DNA of 64,000 nt, from assembly GCA_026990595.1 (NCBI GenBank), contig JALXCZ010000001.1:26734-90733 (forward strand), written 5' to 3'. The stretch comes from Sulfurovum sp. (GTDB lineage: Bacteria > Campylobacterota > Campylobacteria > Campylobacterales > Sulfurovaceae). Both the position numbers and the translations under genes were made by a program. A model generated the notes under the pieces. It had not been told where the DNA came from and did not search any database. It saw only the letters and a program-made list of their open reading frames with translations. Below are positions 35,493 through 45,232 of the stretch, piece after piece (position 1 is the stretch's first letter; the number at the start of each line of letters is the position of its first letter).

Positions 35493-36968
35493 ATGAATTT
35501 TGAATTAACCGTATTACCCGTAGCTGATATATCTGGTGAGTTGGAAGTTATTATCGTTGTAGATACTAACCTTAAACACCGTTTTGTGCAAGACAAAAAA
35601 CTATTGAAAAAAGCCGGTTTTTCGTGCGGACAGGATGAAACCTGTCTTCTTATAGAAAAAAACCGACTCTATGTGGGTGCAGGTTCATTAAAAAGTACAG
35701 ACATCAGACGTGCCGCTGCCAATGCACTCAAAGCACTTAAAGGTACAAAGTATAAGTCTATCAAAGTAGCAACTTATACCAACAAAGGATGCACCTATAC
35801 ACTTAGAGCAATGATAGAAGGTTTTATTCTTGGCGGATATAGCTTTGAAACCTATAAAAGTAAAAAAAATAAAAGTAGGATCAAAGAGATTTCTGTCTCT
35901 TTGGAAGAATATTCTGAACTCACACTAGATATAGAAAAAGCTGCAGAGCAAGTACATAAAGCACAGATCATCGCTGATGCTACCAACTTTACACGGGACA
36001 TTGTCAATACTACACCCGATGACTGCTACCCAGATGTTATGGCAAGTATTGCAGAAGGTATGGCTGAAGATGTGGGACTTGAATGTACAGTACTCAAACC
36101 GAAGCAACTGAGACGTGAGAAGATGGAGACACTTCTTGCTGTGGCACGTGCAAGTCGTCATAATCCGAGGGTTATCCACCTTACACATAAACCAAAAAAT
36201 GCCAAACACAAGATTACACTTGTGGGTAAAGGTCTTACCTATGATTCAGGTGGGCTAAGCCTCAAACCTGCGGACTACATGGTGACAATGAAATCAGATA
36301 AAAGTGGTGGCTCTGCAGTTCTAGGCATTATGAAAGCTGTGGCTGAACTTGACTTACCTATAGAAGTACATGGTTTTGTAGGAGCAGTAGAAAATATGAT
36401 AGGTGGTGATGCCTATAAGCCAGATGACGTACTTGTGGCTAAAAATGGGAAAACAATTGAAATACGCAATACAGATGCAGAAGGGCGTTTGGTCCTAGCT
36501 GATGTATTGTGCTATGCACAACAAGAGGTCAAAGCAGATTATATCTTCGACTTTGCAACACTTACGGGGGCTTCTGTAGTGGCTGTAGGACATTATACAT
36601 CTTCTATTATGGGGAACAACAAAGAGATACAGAATCTTGTGGTCAGAGAGGCTCAAAATGCGGGGGAATTAGCCACAGCATTGGATTTCAACGACTACCT
36701 TAAAAAAACTATTAAGTCTGAAATAGCGGATGTCTGCAATATTTCAAATACACGTTATGGTGGGGCTATTACCGCAGGTCAGTTCCTCTCAGAATTTATA
36801 GACAAAAAGCATATAGACAGATGGGCACATATTGACATTGCCGGGCCTGCTTTTGTAGAACATCCCTGGGGAGAAAATCCTCATGGTGCTTCCGGTGCAG
36901 GAGTGAGGATGATGGTAAAACTACTTGAAAAACTTGCACAGGAAAAAGAAATACATCAAAAAGGATAG
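35493..36968 (+). CDS. pepA: Leucyl aminopeptidase (M17)
   Basis: Di-zinc/manganese aminopeptidase that removes N-terminal residues from peptides. The family signature NTDAEGRL starts near residue 326, and KSDKSGG and GKGLTYDSGG provide metal and substrate residues. The N-terminal domain (about 1-165) is the hexamer-forming macro-like part. Length of 491 aa is normal. It follows trpB by 17 bp and precedes the AMIN-domain gene by three bases. Confidence 0.96.
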   Translation: MNFELTVLPVADISGELEVIIVVDTNLKHRFVQDKKLLKKAGFSCGQDETCLLIEKNRLYVGAGSLKSTDIRRAAANALKALKGTKYKSIKVATYTNKGCTYTLRAMIEGFILGGYSFETYKSKKNKSRIKEISVSLEEYSELTLDIEKAAEQVHKAQIIADATNFTRDIVNTTPDDCYPDVMASIAEGMAEDVGLECTVLKPKQLRREKMETLLAVARASRHNPRVIHLTHKPKNAKHKITLVGKGLTYDSGGLSLKPADYMVTMKSDKSGGSAVLGIMKAVAELDLPIEVHGFVGAVENMIGGDAYKPDDVLVAKNGKTIEIRNTDAEGRLVLADVLCYAQQEVKADYIFDFATLTGASVVAVGHYTSSIMGNNKEIQNLVVREAQNAGELATALDFNDYLKKTIKSEIADVCNISNTRYGGAITAGQFLSEFIDKKHIDRWAHIDIAGPAFVEHPWGENPHGASGAGVRMMVKLLEKLAQEKEIHQKG

Positions 36969-36971
36969 CAC

Positions 36972-37616
36972 ATGAAACGAACGATACTTCCAATATTTTT
37001 ACTTTTGGCATTGACTGCGTGCGAGGAAAGAAATACCCTTTCTGTCCCTACTCCCAAGCCACTACCGGCAGATGAAATAGTAACAGAACAACCCAAAACC
37101 ACTGAGAGTATAAATACAGTTAAAACACCTGCTGTCAAGACTCCAAAAGTTACAAAAGAAGCAAAAAAACCTGTAGTTGTTCAAACCTATACACAAAGTA
37201 AAAGCAAACAAGAGATATTCTCCGGCGGGATCATGACAGATGGCTTAGACATAGGAACTATTCGTCTGGGAAAAGAAGGAGCTACCACACGTCTGGTACT
37301 TGACAGCTATAAATGGAATATAAATGCGAAAATACCTAGTGTCCGAGCATATGAAACAGGCTACTATACCTTTACCTATGATCCAAAAACAAGACATATT
37401 ATCGGTATTGTTGATGGTTATCGCGGTTTCTCTGCCCTGCATGGAGCAAAAGAACGTACCTTCGGTTCAAATAACATAGTGAAAAAACTTTCTATGAAAC
37501 CCTATGCTGATGACAGTGGTTTCAAATTTATCATTGAACTAAAACAAAATGCCAAAGTGAATGTATTCGATCTAAAAAGTCCGGGACGTATCATTGTAGA
37601 TATCACACCAAGGTAA
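36972..37616 (+). CDS. AMIN-domain lipoprotein
   Basis: A signal sequence ends in lipobox LTAC (Cys about 17). A Lys/Thr/Pro-rich linker (about 20-80) leads to an AMIN-like domain (about 85-214; RLVLDSYKW, then FEIELK-like and PGRIIVDITPR). AMIN domains target proteins to peptidoglycan or secretin-type machines. No catalytic amidase domain is attached. It follows pepA closely; a functional link is not evident. Confidence 0.82.
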   Translation: MKRTILPIFLLLALTACEERNTLSVPTPKPLPADEIVTEQPKTTESINTVKTPAVKTPKVTKEAKKPVVVQTYTQSKSKQEIFSGGIMTDGLDIGTIRLGKEGATTRLVLDSYKWNINAKIPSVRAYETGYYTFTYDPKTRHIIGIVDGYRGFSALHGAKERTFGSNNIVKKLSMKPYADDSGFKFIIELKQNAKVNVFDLKSPGRIIVDITPR

Positions 37617-37692
37617 GACGGGCTAACCCCCTCTTCACCAACATTTAGATAAAATCGCAAAAAAGAATTGAAACATATAAGGAAATAACACC

Positions 37693-38796
37693 ATGGGACT
37701 AGGAATAGGACTTGTAGGACTACCGAATGTAGGGAAATCCACCACTTTTAACGCACTGACAAAAGCACAAAATGCAGAGAGCGCAAACTACCCTTTCTGT
37801 ACGATCGAGCCAAACAAGGCTGTGGTACCCGTACCGGATAAAAGACTGGATGCACTTTCCAAAATAGTCAATCCTGAACGTGTGCAGCACTCTACACTTG
37901 ACTTTGTAGATATTGCAGGGCTTGTAGCAGGAGCAAGCAAGGGGGAAGGTCTTGGAAATAAATTTCTGGGAAACATCCGTGAGACAGAAGTGATCCTGCA
38001 TATCGTCAGATGTTTTGAAGATCCCAATATTGTACATACAGAAGGGAGTATTGACCCTATCCGTGATGTTGAGATCATTGAGCAGGAGCTTCTTTTTGCA
38101 GATATTGATGCTGTATTGAAACGTATTGAAATGCTCAAAAAGAAAGCAAAAGGAAATGACAAATCAGCAAAAGAACAACTTGAAGTGGCTGAAGCACTGC
38201 TTAGCCACATAGAAGACGGCTCTCCTGTCTCTACATTTGAAGACATTGAAAGTGACGGTTTTCTTGCGATCAACAAAGACTTGCGTCTGCTTACATCAAA
38301 GCCTATCATTTACGGAGCCAATGTCGATGAAGACGGACTGGCTGAAGACAATGCCTTTGTACAAAAACTTAAAGCCTATGCCCAAGAGCGAGACTCAGAA
38401 GTTATCAAGCTCTGTGCCAAAGTAGAAGAGGATATGGTTGACTTTGAGGATGACGAAAGAGATGAAATGCTTGCTGATCTTGGCGTAACAGAGTCAGGAC
38501 TGGAACAGATCATTCACAAAGGCTTTGATAAACTCGGATTACAAAGTTACTTTACTGCAGGAGTCAAAGAGGTACGTGCATGGACCATTCGCCAAGGGAC
38601 GACTGCTCCGAAAGCTGCTGCAGTGATCCATAATGACTTTGAAAAAGGATTCATACGTGCAGAAGTGATCTCCTATGATGACTTCATAGAGTATGGTGGT
38701 GAAGCCGGAGCAAAAGAAGCAGGAAAGAACAGACTTGAAGGTAAAGAGTATATCGTACAGGACGGTGATGTCATGCACTTCAGATTTAATGTATAG
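37693..38796 (+). CDS. ychF: Redox-regulated ATPase YchF (Obg family)
   Basis: A TRAFAC P-loop protein bound to ribosomes. Walker A is GLPNVGKST (residues 9-17), then DIAGLVAGASKGEGLGN (G3). At the G4 position there is NVDE in place of NKxD, the known basis of ATP over GTP preference. A coiled coil (about 125-180) and C-terminal TGS domain complete the 367-aa protein. Confidence 0.97.
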   Translation: MGLGIGLVGLPNVGKSTTFNALTKAQNAESANYPFCTIEPNKAVVPVPDKRLDALSKIVNPERVQHSTLDFVDIAGLVAGASKGEGLGNKFLGNIRETEVILHIVRCFEDPNIVHTEGSIDPIRDVEIIEQELLFADIDAVLKRIEMLKKKAKGNDKSAKEQLEVAEALLSHIEDGSPVSTFEDIESDGFLAINKDLRLLTSKPIIYGANVDEDGLAEDNAFVQKLKAYAQERDSEVIKLCAKVEEDMVDFEDDERDEMLADLGVTESGLEQIIHKGFDKLGLQSYFTAGVKEVRAWTIRQGTTAPKAAAVIHNDFEKGFIRAEVISYDDFIEYGGEAGAKEAGKNRLEGKEYIVQDGDVMHFRFNV

Positions 38797-38812
38797 TAGT
38801 AGGAGTATAACT

Positions 38813-39274
38813 ATGAAAAAAGTGCTGCTTATCGGATTGATAGGATTATCGCTTGTCGGCTGTGAAAATAAAAAAGGTGCATTTATTAAAACAGTTGAGA
38901 CACAAAATGATGTACCTACTGCTGTTAAGAAACTGATTGCCAGAATTAAAGAACAAAAACTTACCTATTTTGAAACGATAGACCATTCTAAAAATGCAAA
39001 AAATGTAGGCATACGATTAACACCAGAAACCGTGGTCGTATTTGGAAATCCAAAAATGGGAACCATTCTAATGCAGTGTAATCCTTCTATGGGACTTGAC
39101 CTTCCGCTTCGTATGCTCTTCAGTACCACTTACGAAGGAAAAACAACCATTAGCTACACAAACCCGGAATACTGGTCACTCAAACACAATATAAAAGATA
39201 AAAAGTGCCTTACCATTATCAATAAAGCCAGTATGGCTCTGGAAGATCTTGCTCAGGCAGCTGCCAAAAAATGA
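38813..39274 (+). CDS. DUF302 family lipoprotein
   Basis: The true start is the ATG at 38813 (TAGGAG eight bases upstream); the open frame extends into ychF. Signal sequence with lipobox LVGC (Cys about 15), then a canonical DUF302 domain (KTVETQNDVPTAVKKL; VVFGNPKMGTILMQCNPSMG; LPLRMLF). Function unknown; the family sometimes associates with redox or metal conditions. Second DUF302 gene in the window. Confidence 0.9.
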   Translation: MKKVLLIGLIGLSLVGCENKKGAFIKTVETQNDVPTAVKKLIARIKEQKLTYFETIDHSKNAKNVGIRLTPETVVVFGNPKMGTILMQCNPSMGLDLPLRMLFSTTYEGKTTISYTNPEYWSLKHNIKDKKCLTIINKASMALEDLAQAAAKK

Positions 39275-39351
39275 TCTTTTAAATACGATGAAGCTTAATA
39301 TGCTATAGTTATAATAATTACTTATGTAATAAAATAAAAAAAGGTTTCATA

Positions 39352-39981
39352 ATGAAAAAAATACTACTCTTACTCATCACCCTCTTCTCTTTCTCATACG
39401 CAGCAACAGGCTGCGTACTGGTTCAACCCACCGATATAAATGTCACATGGAAAGCATACAAAACACTGGCAAAGCTTGGTGTGGGCGGTCAGTTCACTGC
39501 TGTTAAATATACACCGAATAAACGCAAAGGCAAGAACTTCAGAGAACTTTTTGTAGGTTCAAAAGTCAGTATAGATATCTCTAAAATAAACACAGGAAAC
39601 CCTGCAAGAGACAAAACACTGGTAAAGCACTTTTTTCACAATCTAAAAGGCGAAACCATTGAAGCAAAGATCGTTGATATCAAAAGAACCGATAAGCATG
39701 TGAAAGGAAAACCTCGTACAGGTACCATAGATGTAGAGATCACCATGAATGCAAAGACCTTGACCATCCCTATGAAGTATCGTTACAGTGAAGGACATTT
39801 TCAGGCTACAGGAACGATCGACCTCTCTGATTTTGATGCACGTTATGCACTTGCATCCATCAACAAAAGCTGTTATGATCTCCATAAAGGCAAAACATGG
39901 ACAGATGTGAGCATTGGCTTTAGTACAACAGTAAAAGCAACACTTTGTCATGTTGAAATAAAAAAACAGGAAACACATTGA
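39352..39981 (+). CDS. YceI-like periplasmic lipid-binding protein
   Basis: A signal peptide (about 1-17) is followed by a YceI-family beta-barrel (TDINVTWKAYKTL; GSKVSIDISKINTGN..RDKTLVKHFF; ATGTIDLSDFDARYALASIN). The family binds polyisoprenoid-type lipids. Length of 209 aa is normal. Cys residues near 21 and 175 are present. It overlaps the next gene by four bases (TTGA). Confidence 0.9.
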   Translation: MKKILLLLITLFSFSYAATGCVLVQPTDINVTWKAYKTLAKLGVGGQFTAVKYTPNKRKGKNFRELFVGSKVSIDISKINTGNPARDKTLVKHFFHNLKGETIEAKIVDIKRTDKHVKGKPRTGTIDVEITMNAKTLTIPMKYRYSEGHFQATGTIDLSDFDARYALASINKSCYDLHKGKTWTDVSIGFSTTVKATLCHVEIKKQETH

Positions 39982-40451
39982 ACACGAACGACATTCTATA
40001 CAAGATACAAAAAGCATTAAACCTAAGCAGCAAAGAGATACTTAAAGCCTACGAATTGGCAAACTACCCGATGGATGCTGAACACTTGGATGGACTGTTA
40101 AAACGCCGTTCGGACAAAGACTTTTTACTTTGTTCCTATGAAGAGTTAGGAGTATTCCTCGATGGTCTTGTACTTTTAAAAAGAGGTCCAAGTCCAAAAA
40201 AACAGAATGATGATGAGATTATTGAACTGACCAACAATCTCATACTTAAAAAGCTTCGCATTACCATGGAGCTTAAAGAACCGGAGACAGAGATCATCTT
40301 TGGTCTGGCAGATGTAACTCTCAGCAAGCAGGAACTCAAGTCACTCTTCCGCAAAGAAGGACACAAAAACTTCAAAGCCTGTTCGGATGAACTGCTTATG
40401 GCTTTTTTAGAGGGACTGGATGAGTTTTATTATACGGGGGAAGAGATTTAA
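39978..40451 (+). CDS. DUF1456 (YehS-like) protein
   Basis: A 157-residue protein with two copies of the DUF1456 unit (about 1-70 and 88-157; NDILYKIQKALNL, then DKDFLLCSYEELGVFLDGL). Function not established. The TTG at 39978 overlaps the upstream YceI stop by four bases, so it is translationally coupled. Its stop overlaps that of convergent xthA by four bases. Confidence 0.88.
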   Translation: MNTNDILYKIQKALNLSSKEILKAYELANYPMDAEHLDGLLKRRSDKDFLLCSYEELGVFLDGLVLLKRGPSPKKQNDDEIIELTNNLILKKLRITMELKEPETEIIFGLADVTLSKQELKSLFRKEGHKNFKACSDELLMAFLEGLDEFYYTGEEI

Positions 40452-41236
40452 ACCTCCAATACCAACTTCACTGGGCAGTGGTCACTGCCCATAATCTCAT
40501 CTAAAATATCTGCATCAACAATTTTATCTTTCAAATCTTCCGAGACGAAGAAGTAGTCGATACGCCAGCCTACATTCCTTACTCGCGCCCCTGCTCTGTA
40601 ACTCCACCAGCTGTAGCGGTCCGGTTCATCACCTTTTACATGTCTGAAGGTATCGATATAACCGTGTTCCAAGAGTTTGTCCATCCATTCACGCTCCATG
40701 GGAAGAAACCCTGAAGTATCTTCATTGGCTTTGGGGCGGGCAAGGTCTATTTCTCTGTGTGCCGTATTCACATCACCGCAGACCACAATGGACTTCCCCT
40801 CTTTACGAAGTTGGTTGATATGCTTCAGAAAACGGTCATAAAATGCCATTTTATACGCCAAACGTTCCTCATTACGCTGTCCGTTTGGAAAATAAACATT
40901 AAAATAGGCTATATCTCCAAAATGATATTCATTGATGCGTCCTTCGTCCAAAATATCTACCTGATCACAGCAAAAGGCTTCCCCTTTGATGTCAGTATAG
41001 AGTGCAACACCCGACTGACCTTTTTTTGAAGAAGAGTTAATACTTTGGAATTTGTAGTTTTTTTCAAAAACAGTTTCGGGGATCTGCTCCGCGGTTGCTT
41101 TGATCTCCTGCAGTCCCAAAAAGTCTACATTCTCTTCATCTATCCACTTGAGGGCTTCTTTTTTTTCTACAGCCCTGATGCCATTCACATTCCACGATAT
41201 AAAAGTAAGTGTTGCTATAATAGATCCTTGATACAT
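40448..41236 (-). CDS. xthA: Exodeoxyribonuclease III / AP endonuclease
   Basis: Base-excision repair enzyme that cleaves at abasic sites. Catalytic motifs are intact: FISWNVNGIRA, LQEIK, GDVNTAHREIDLA and GSDHCPV. The exact start is uncertain: the ATG at 41236 has a weak ribosome binding site and adds about ten residues before the family's usual start; a non-canonical ATT/ATA after AAGGA around 41220 is possible. Divergent from the methyltransferase gene. Confidence 0.94.
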   Translation of the reverse strand: MYQGSIIATLTFISWNVNGIRAVEKKEALKWIDEENVDFLGLQEIKATAEQIPETVFEKNYKFQSINSSSKKGQSGVALYTDIKGEAFCCDQVDILDEGRINEYHFGDIAYFNVYFPNGQRNEERLAYKMAFYDRFLKHINQLRKEGKSIVVCGDVNTAHREIDLARPKANEDTSGFLPMEREWMDKLLEHGYIDTFRHVKGDEPDRYSWWSYRAGARVRNVGWRIDYFFVSEDLKDKIVDADILDEIMGSDHCPVKLVLEV

Positions 41237-41280
41237 CTTTTGATAGAATCATACCAAACTACAATGAAAAAGGCTTGAAT

Positions 41281-41838
41281 ATGGCACTGGAAGATAAACA
41301 TAAATGGAATAAAAAATATCAAAACAACCCTATCCCTGATACGCTTGTAGAACTTATTACCAAATATGCCAAACTTGCTACGGGGAAACAGGCGCTTGAC
41401 ATTGCATGTGGCATGGGACGTCACAGTAAGTATCTGGCAGAACTTGGTTTTGAGGTTGATGCTTTGGATGTCAGTTCACTTGCCATAGAGTCTCTACAGA
41501 ATATTCCACATATTCATGCCAAAGAGGTAGATTTTGACACCTACAGACTACCCAAAGAGAAGTATGATCTCATCATCTGTACCTTTTTTCTCAAAAGAGA
41601 ACTTTTCCCTCAGATCACAGAGGCACTTAAATCAGGAGGTATTTTGCTCTATGAAACATTTGTCTATCATCCTGAGAATGAACAGGTACCTTCAGAGCGT
41701 TCCTTCCTTCTTGAAGAAAATGAACTTGAAAATGCATTTAAAGAGAATTTTGAAGTCATTGAAAGTCGTGAATATTGGCATGAAACCATGAAAGGATTTA
41801 AAATGAAGAAAGCTTCTTTTGTAGGGAAAAAGATTTAA
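41281..41838 (+). CDS. Class I SAM-dependent methyltransferase (TehB-like)
   Basis: About 185 residues. The SAM-binding motif I ALDIACGMGRHSKYLAELG is followed by an acidic motif II (VDALDVS). It resembles the TehB/UbiE-like group, with no substrate indicated. I use the ATG at 41281; a TTG at 41275 is in frame. A strong 8-bp hairpin follows the stop. Confidence 0.88.
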   Translation: MALEDKHKWNKKYQNNPIPDTLVELITKYAKLATGKQALDIACGMGRHSKYLAELGFEVDALDVSSLAIESLQNIPHIHAKEVDFDTYRLPKEKYDLIICTFFLKRELFPQITEALKSGGILLYETFVYHPENEQVPSERSFLLEENELENAFKENFEVIESREYWHETMKGFKMKKASFVGKKI

Positions 41839-41846
41839 TGTACAGC

Positions 41847-41871
41847 TATCATCCCATGAAGAAGGATGATA
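41847..41871. terminator. Bidirectional hairpin between methyltransferase and L,D-transpeptidase genes
   Basis: Perfect 8-bp stem TATCATCC / GGATGATA with a 9-nt loop, positioned between two convergent genes. Confidence 0.5.
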
Positions 41872-41884
41872 AAAGAGAAGGTAA

Positions 41885-42817
41885 TTAGTTGACCACTATC
41901 ACTTTGGTACCGGCTCTTACTTTAGAGAAAATTGTTTTTGCAATTTTAAACGGAAGTCTTACGCAACCATTGCTACCCGGATATCTTTTAATATATTTAC
42001 TTGCATGCAACCCAACACCACCACTTGTTAAACGCATCCAGTTATGCATAGTATGACCTACATATTTCGCTTTTGGTCCTCTGTATTTTCTTCGGTCACC
42101 ATGATAGACTTTTTTACCGTGTCTATACATCTCACCGAATATAGTAGATTTTTTTGCTGCAATCTTTTCCATGATCCTGAATGTACCGATCGGTGTATGT
42201 TTATCTCTGTAAGTTTTTGTATTTGGCTCAAGCTTATGTTTTGCTCCTGTAGTACAAGGTGCAGAAAGTGCGATCTTGCCATTGACGAACAGTTTTACTC
42301 TCTGTTCGCTTACATCTACTTTTAGAAGGGTATTTCTACCGTTTGCTTTACATAAAAGTTTATGATCTTTAAATACTTTGTAGCTTTTTCTCAAATTGGT
42401 ATGTTTCACAAAATCGGCATAACAACTGCTTGAAGCGACTTCGTTCTTTTTTACATGTGCAGCTTTGGAAGAATTGTGTGTAACTTTTGCAAGTTTAATA
42501 TGCTTAGCTGCTTTATCGAGTGCTATTTTAGTTTTTGTACCGACATACCCCAATGCAGGAGAAATACCGTAATGTTTTTGGAATTTTTCAACAGCCAATT
42601 TGGTTTTTTGACCCCATTTTCCATCTGCTTTAAGATGGAGTTTTAAATGTTTGTCTGCATTAAGTGCGATCTGTAGGTTTTTAACCTCTTGTACATTATT
42701 GGTACACTCCTGAGTGTCAAGCTTCTCACACATGTCGTCATAAGATCTGAAATTACTTTTTGCAGTTGCAAGTGTAGAGAGTATAGCTATAGCTAGAAGA
42801 GTTTTAATAATTTTCAT
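41885..42817 (-). CDS. L,D-transpeptidase (YkuD) with peptidoglycan-binding domain
   Basis: Periplasmic cell-wall enzyme. A signal peptide (about 1-19) is followed by a PG_binding_1 domain (about 40-100; ADGKWGQKTKLAVEKFQKHYG) and a Lys/His-rich linker. The YkuD catalytic domain (about 160-310) has the His in GVGLHASKY and the catalytic Cys in SNGCVRLP. Predicted to form 3-3 cross-links or attach proteins to peptidoglycan. Length 310 aa. No close functional partner. Confidence 0.93.
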   Translation of the reverse strand: MKIIKTLLAIAILSTLATAKSNFRSYDDMCEKLDTQECTNNVQEVKNLQIALNADKHLKLHLKADGKWGQKTKLAVEKFQKHYGISPALGYVGTKTKIALDKAAKHIKLAKVTHNSSKAAHVKKNEVASSSCYADFVKHTNLRKSYKVFKDHKLLCKANGRNTLLKVDVSEQRVKLFVNGKIALSAPCTTGAKHKLEPNTKTYRDKHTPIGTFRIMEKIAAKKSTIFGEMYRHGKKVYHGDRRKYRGPKAKYVGHTMHNWMRLTSGGVGLHASKYIKRYPGSNGCVRLPFKIAKTIFSKVRAGTKVIVVN

Positions 42818-42919
42818 GGCATCCCCAAATTTTTTGATTGCAAATATTTTAGCAGTTTAAGATAAATTAAAAATAAAAGTCTGCTTAGTTCATGCTTAAA
42901 TTTTAACCATTTCCCAAAA

Positions 42920-43624
42920 TTATATAAAAAATGATGATGCAAGCCCTATCAGACCACCAAAAACACCGCCCCAGACAACCAGCCATCCCAAATGCTCTTT
43001 AATGAGCTCCTGTACCAGATCTTTGACCATTTTAGGTGTCAGCTCTTCAAGACGTTTGCTGATGAGTCCTTCAACAGAGTCTATCATATCTTGTGAGAGT
43101 GCTGAGTTCCGGATGTGGTGCTCAAGCTGTGCTTTAAAGGCATCCGAAGAGACGATAGAACTCACCGCAGATTTCAGCTTGCGTGAAAACGGCTCTTTAA
43201 GCCCGTCCAAAGCCTCTTCTCCACCGAACATAGTAATAGCGCCTCCAAACTTGGACTCCATGACCGTCTTGGAGAGTGCATCAAATGCTGGAGAGAAGTC
43301 CGCCTGTCCTACCAAAGGTGAAAGGTCTATCTTCTGCTCTTCCTGGGCAAAGAACTTCCCTAACTGCTCCTTGGTAAAGAACTGCTTCATGATCATCTCT
43401 TTTATGGAGTGTTTAAAGGTGCCAAAGTTCTTCTCTATGACTCCAGAACCATAAAGAAAAGGAACCTTCTCAAAAAGCATGTGGATGGCAAGCTGGTTGG
43501 TAACAGCTCCCGAGAGTGCAAAGAGCCCTGTAAAAAGCAGAGCATTCTGGTACTGTGGAGGGATGATGAAAGAGACACCTATAAGTAATATGGAAAGTGT
43601 ATCGGTGATGAAAGATTTATTCAT
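42920..43624 (-). CDS. DUF445 family membrane protein
   Basis: A 234-residue protein with N-terminal (about 5-45) and C-terminal (about 213-234) hydrophobic segments and the DUF445 motif NQLAIHMLFEKVPFLYGSGVIEKN near 45-68. Family members are membrane proteins of unknown function, this one being the short form. It precedes the FetB-like gene in the genome but is transcribed downstream of it. Confidence 0.87.
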   Translation of the reverse strand: MNKSFITDTLSILLIGVSFIIPPQYQNALLFTGLFALSGAVTNQLAIHMLFEKVPFLYGSGVIEKNFGTFKHSIKEMIMKQFFTKEQLGKFFAQEEQKIDLSPLVGQADFSPAFDALSKTVMESKFGGAITMFGGEEALDGLKEPFSRKLKSAVSSIVSSDAFKAQLEHHIRNSALSQDMIDSVEGLISKRLEELTPKMVKDLVQELIKEHLGWLVVWGGVFGGLIGLASSFFI

Positions 43625-43691
43625 GCTTTGTGCTCTTTGTTTTTTGTGAATTTTAGCATAGTTTTGTTTATTTGATGAACTATTACCCCAC

Positions 43692-44396
43692 CTAAGCCCC
43701 CTTCTTCAAAAGTATTAAGTAAATCGCTACAGAGATACCTGCTGAACCCAATATCATCAACATCACCATTATCTGATAGCGTACAGCAATGAGAGGGTCT
43801 ACCCCTGAGAGTATCTGCCCGGTCATCATACCCGGCAGTGACACCAAGCCTACCGCAAAAAGAGCATTGACTATGGGGATTAAAGAAGCACTGTAGGCTG
43901 TGGCTCTTGCTTCTTCATAGAGATTGCCCCGCTCCACTTCACTCTCATAACGTTCTGCTGCAATACTCACTGCATTCATAGAGTTGGCAAATATCATGCC
44001 TGCCAAAGGGATGAGAAACTTTGCTTCATACCAAGGATTAAGGTTTAAGACACCAAAGATAATCATCAGTAAGGTAAAAAGCCCACCTATAGCGATGGCA
44101 GCAAACGCCTTTAAGTAGAGACCTCTATACTTATGTTGCATAGGACGCAAAGAGATAATACTTGCCGCCACAAGCATTACCGAGAGTATGAGTACCACAA
44201 GATAGGGAGAGTCGGAAGCAAAGATATAGGTCAGTACATACCCTATCAAAATAAGCTGTATCAACATACGTGCCAGTGCATAAAAAAGTGTAATTTTATC
44301 ATGTGTCCAACGGATATAGATAATTATCATAATAGCCACTGGGATACACGCCCAAAGTAAAGCCAACAGTGAGATGTGGTAAATTGAGGTATTCAT
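43692..44396 (-). CDS. FetB/UPF0014-type ABC transporter permease
   Basis: A 234-residue membrane protein with about seven hydrophobic segments and the UPF0014 pattern (ALARMLIQLILIGYVL; IPLAGMIFANSMNAVSIAAERY; SLPGMMTGQILSGVDPL). In E. coli, FetB with ATPase FetA exports iron. No FetA-like ATPase gene is adjacent, so the partner must be elsewhere or the call should stay generic. It lies directly downstream of comF (12 bp). Confidence 0.88.
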   Translation of the reverse strand: MNTSIYHISLLALLWACIPVAIMIIIYIRWTHDKITLFYALARMLIQLILIGYVLTYIFASDSPYLVVLILSVMLVAASIISLRPMQHKYRGLYLKAFAAIAIGGLFTLLMIIFGVLNLNPWYEAKFLIPLAGMIFANSMNAVSIAAERYESEVERGNLYEEARATAYSASLIPIVNALFAVGLVSLPGMMTGQILSGVDPLIAVRYQIMVMLMILGSAGISVAIYLILLKKGA

Positions 44397-44408
44397 ACTG
44401 TTAGTATA

Positions 44409-44987
44409 CTATGACTCTTCCACATCAGCAAGTGTCAGTGCAAAAAGTACATTCACGCCATGTTGCATCAACACTTTATGTGCCTCCTGCAGGGTAATAC
44501 CGGTGGTGACAATGTCATCTACCAGTATGACATCCACATCTTTTTTCCCTGTGTATACAAAGTCACGAGGGTTATCAAGTCTGAACTGCAGGGATCTACC
44601 CGAATAGTTCACCCTGTTCCTTGCCATTAATGCACCATACTGAGGTATGACATGCCTGCTTCTCATCGCATGACTCAGCAAGGCAACATGAGAGTAACCG
44701 CTTTTTACATGTTCATCTATAGCGACAATATAAACATCTCCGTCATCATGCTCGGCAAACTCTTCCATGAACGGTTTCATGGTCATGTTTGCCAATGCTT
44801 TGTAAATGCGGTGACCTTCAGGCTTGTGTTTTGTCAGAAGAAGTGGTTCAAGTGTTGCATATTTGAAAAAACTGATCACATCCAATGTACCTACTTTTCT
44901 TGTGCTTATTGTAGGTACAAAAAGTTCTGATTTACAGCATTTACAGAGTATATCAAAACTTAGTTTTGAACAGGAGTAGCAACGCAT
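44409..44987 (-). CDS. ComF family phosphoribosyltransferase
   Basis: A 192-residue ComF/GntX-like protein. An N-terminal zinc-ribbon-like Cys cluster (CYSCSK..CKCCKSE) precedes a type I PRTase domain with VILVDDIVTTGITL. Such proteins are linked to DNA uptake in some bacteria. The ATG at 44987 overlaps the upstream DUF2905 stop (TAATG) and has an AGGA site; the frame opens at 45008. Confidence 0.9.
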   Translation of the reverse strand: MRCYSCSKLSFDILCKCCKSELFVPTISTRKVGTLDVISFFKYATLEPLLLTKHKPEGHRIYKALANMTMKPFMEEFAEHDDGDVYIVAIDEHVKSGYSHVALLSHAMRSRHVIPQYGALMARNRVNYSGRSLQFRLDNPRDFVYTGKKDVDVILVDDIVTTGITLQEAHKVLMQHGVNVLFALTLADVEES

Positions 44988-45190
44988 TATTTCCTGCCGA
45001 AGAACCACATTAGAAGTGATGCAGCACCTGAGACAAGCAGCATCGAAGTAATAGGAATAAAGATAAAAGTATTTTCACTTTTGTAGCTGATATCTCCGGG
45101 AAGATGACCGAACCATCCCAAAAGACCAAATTTATATGCTACACCTACTACAATCAAACCAATACCTATAAATATGAGTGTATTCCCCAT
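44987..45190 (-). CDS. DUF2905 small membrane protein
   Basis: A 67-residue protein with two hydrophobic helices (about 4-22 and 44-62) joined by the conserved GWFGHLPGDISYK segment of DUF2905. Function unknown. Coupled to comF by a shared TAATG. Confidence 0.9.
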   Translation of the reverse strand: MGNTLIFIGIGLIVVGVAYKFGLLGWFGHLPGDISYKSENTFIFIPITSMLLVSGAASLLMWFFGRK

Positions 45191-45232
45191 TTGATTACCC
45201 CGTCATATGTTCAAATATTCTCTGCTAGCAAT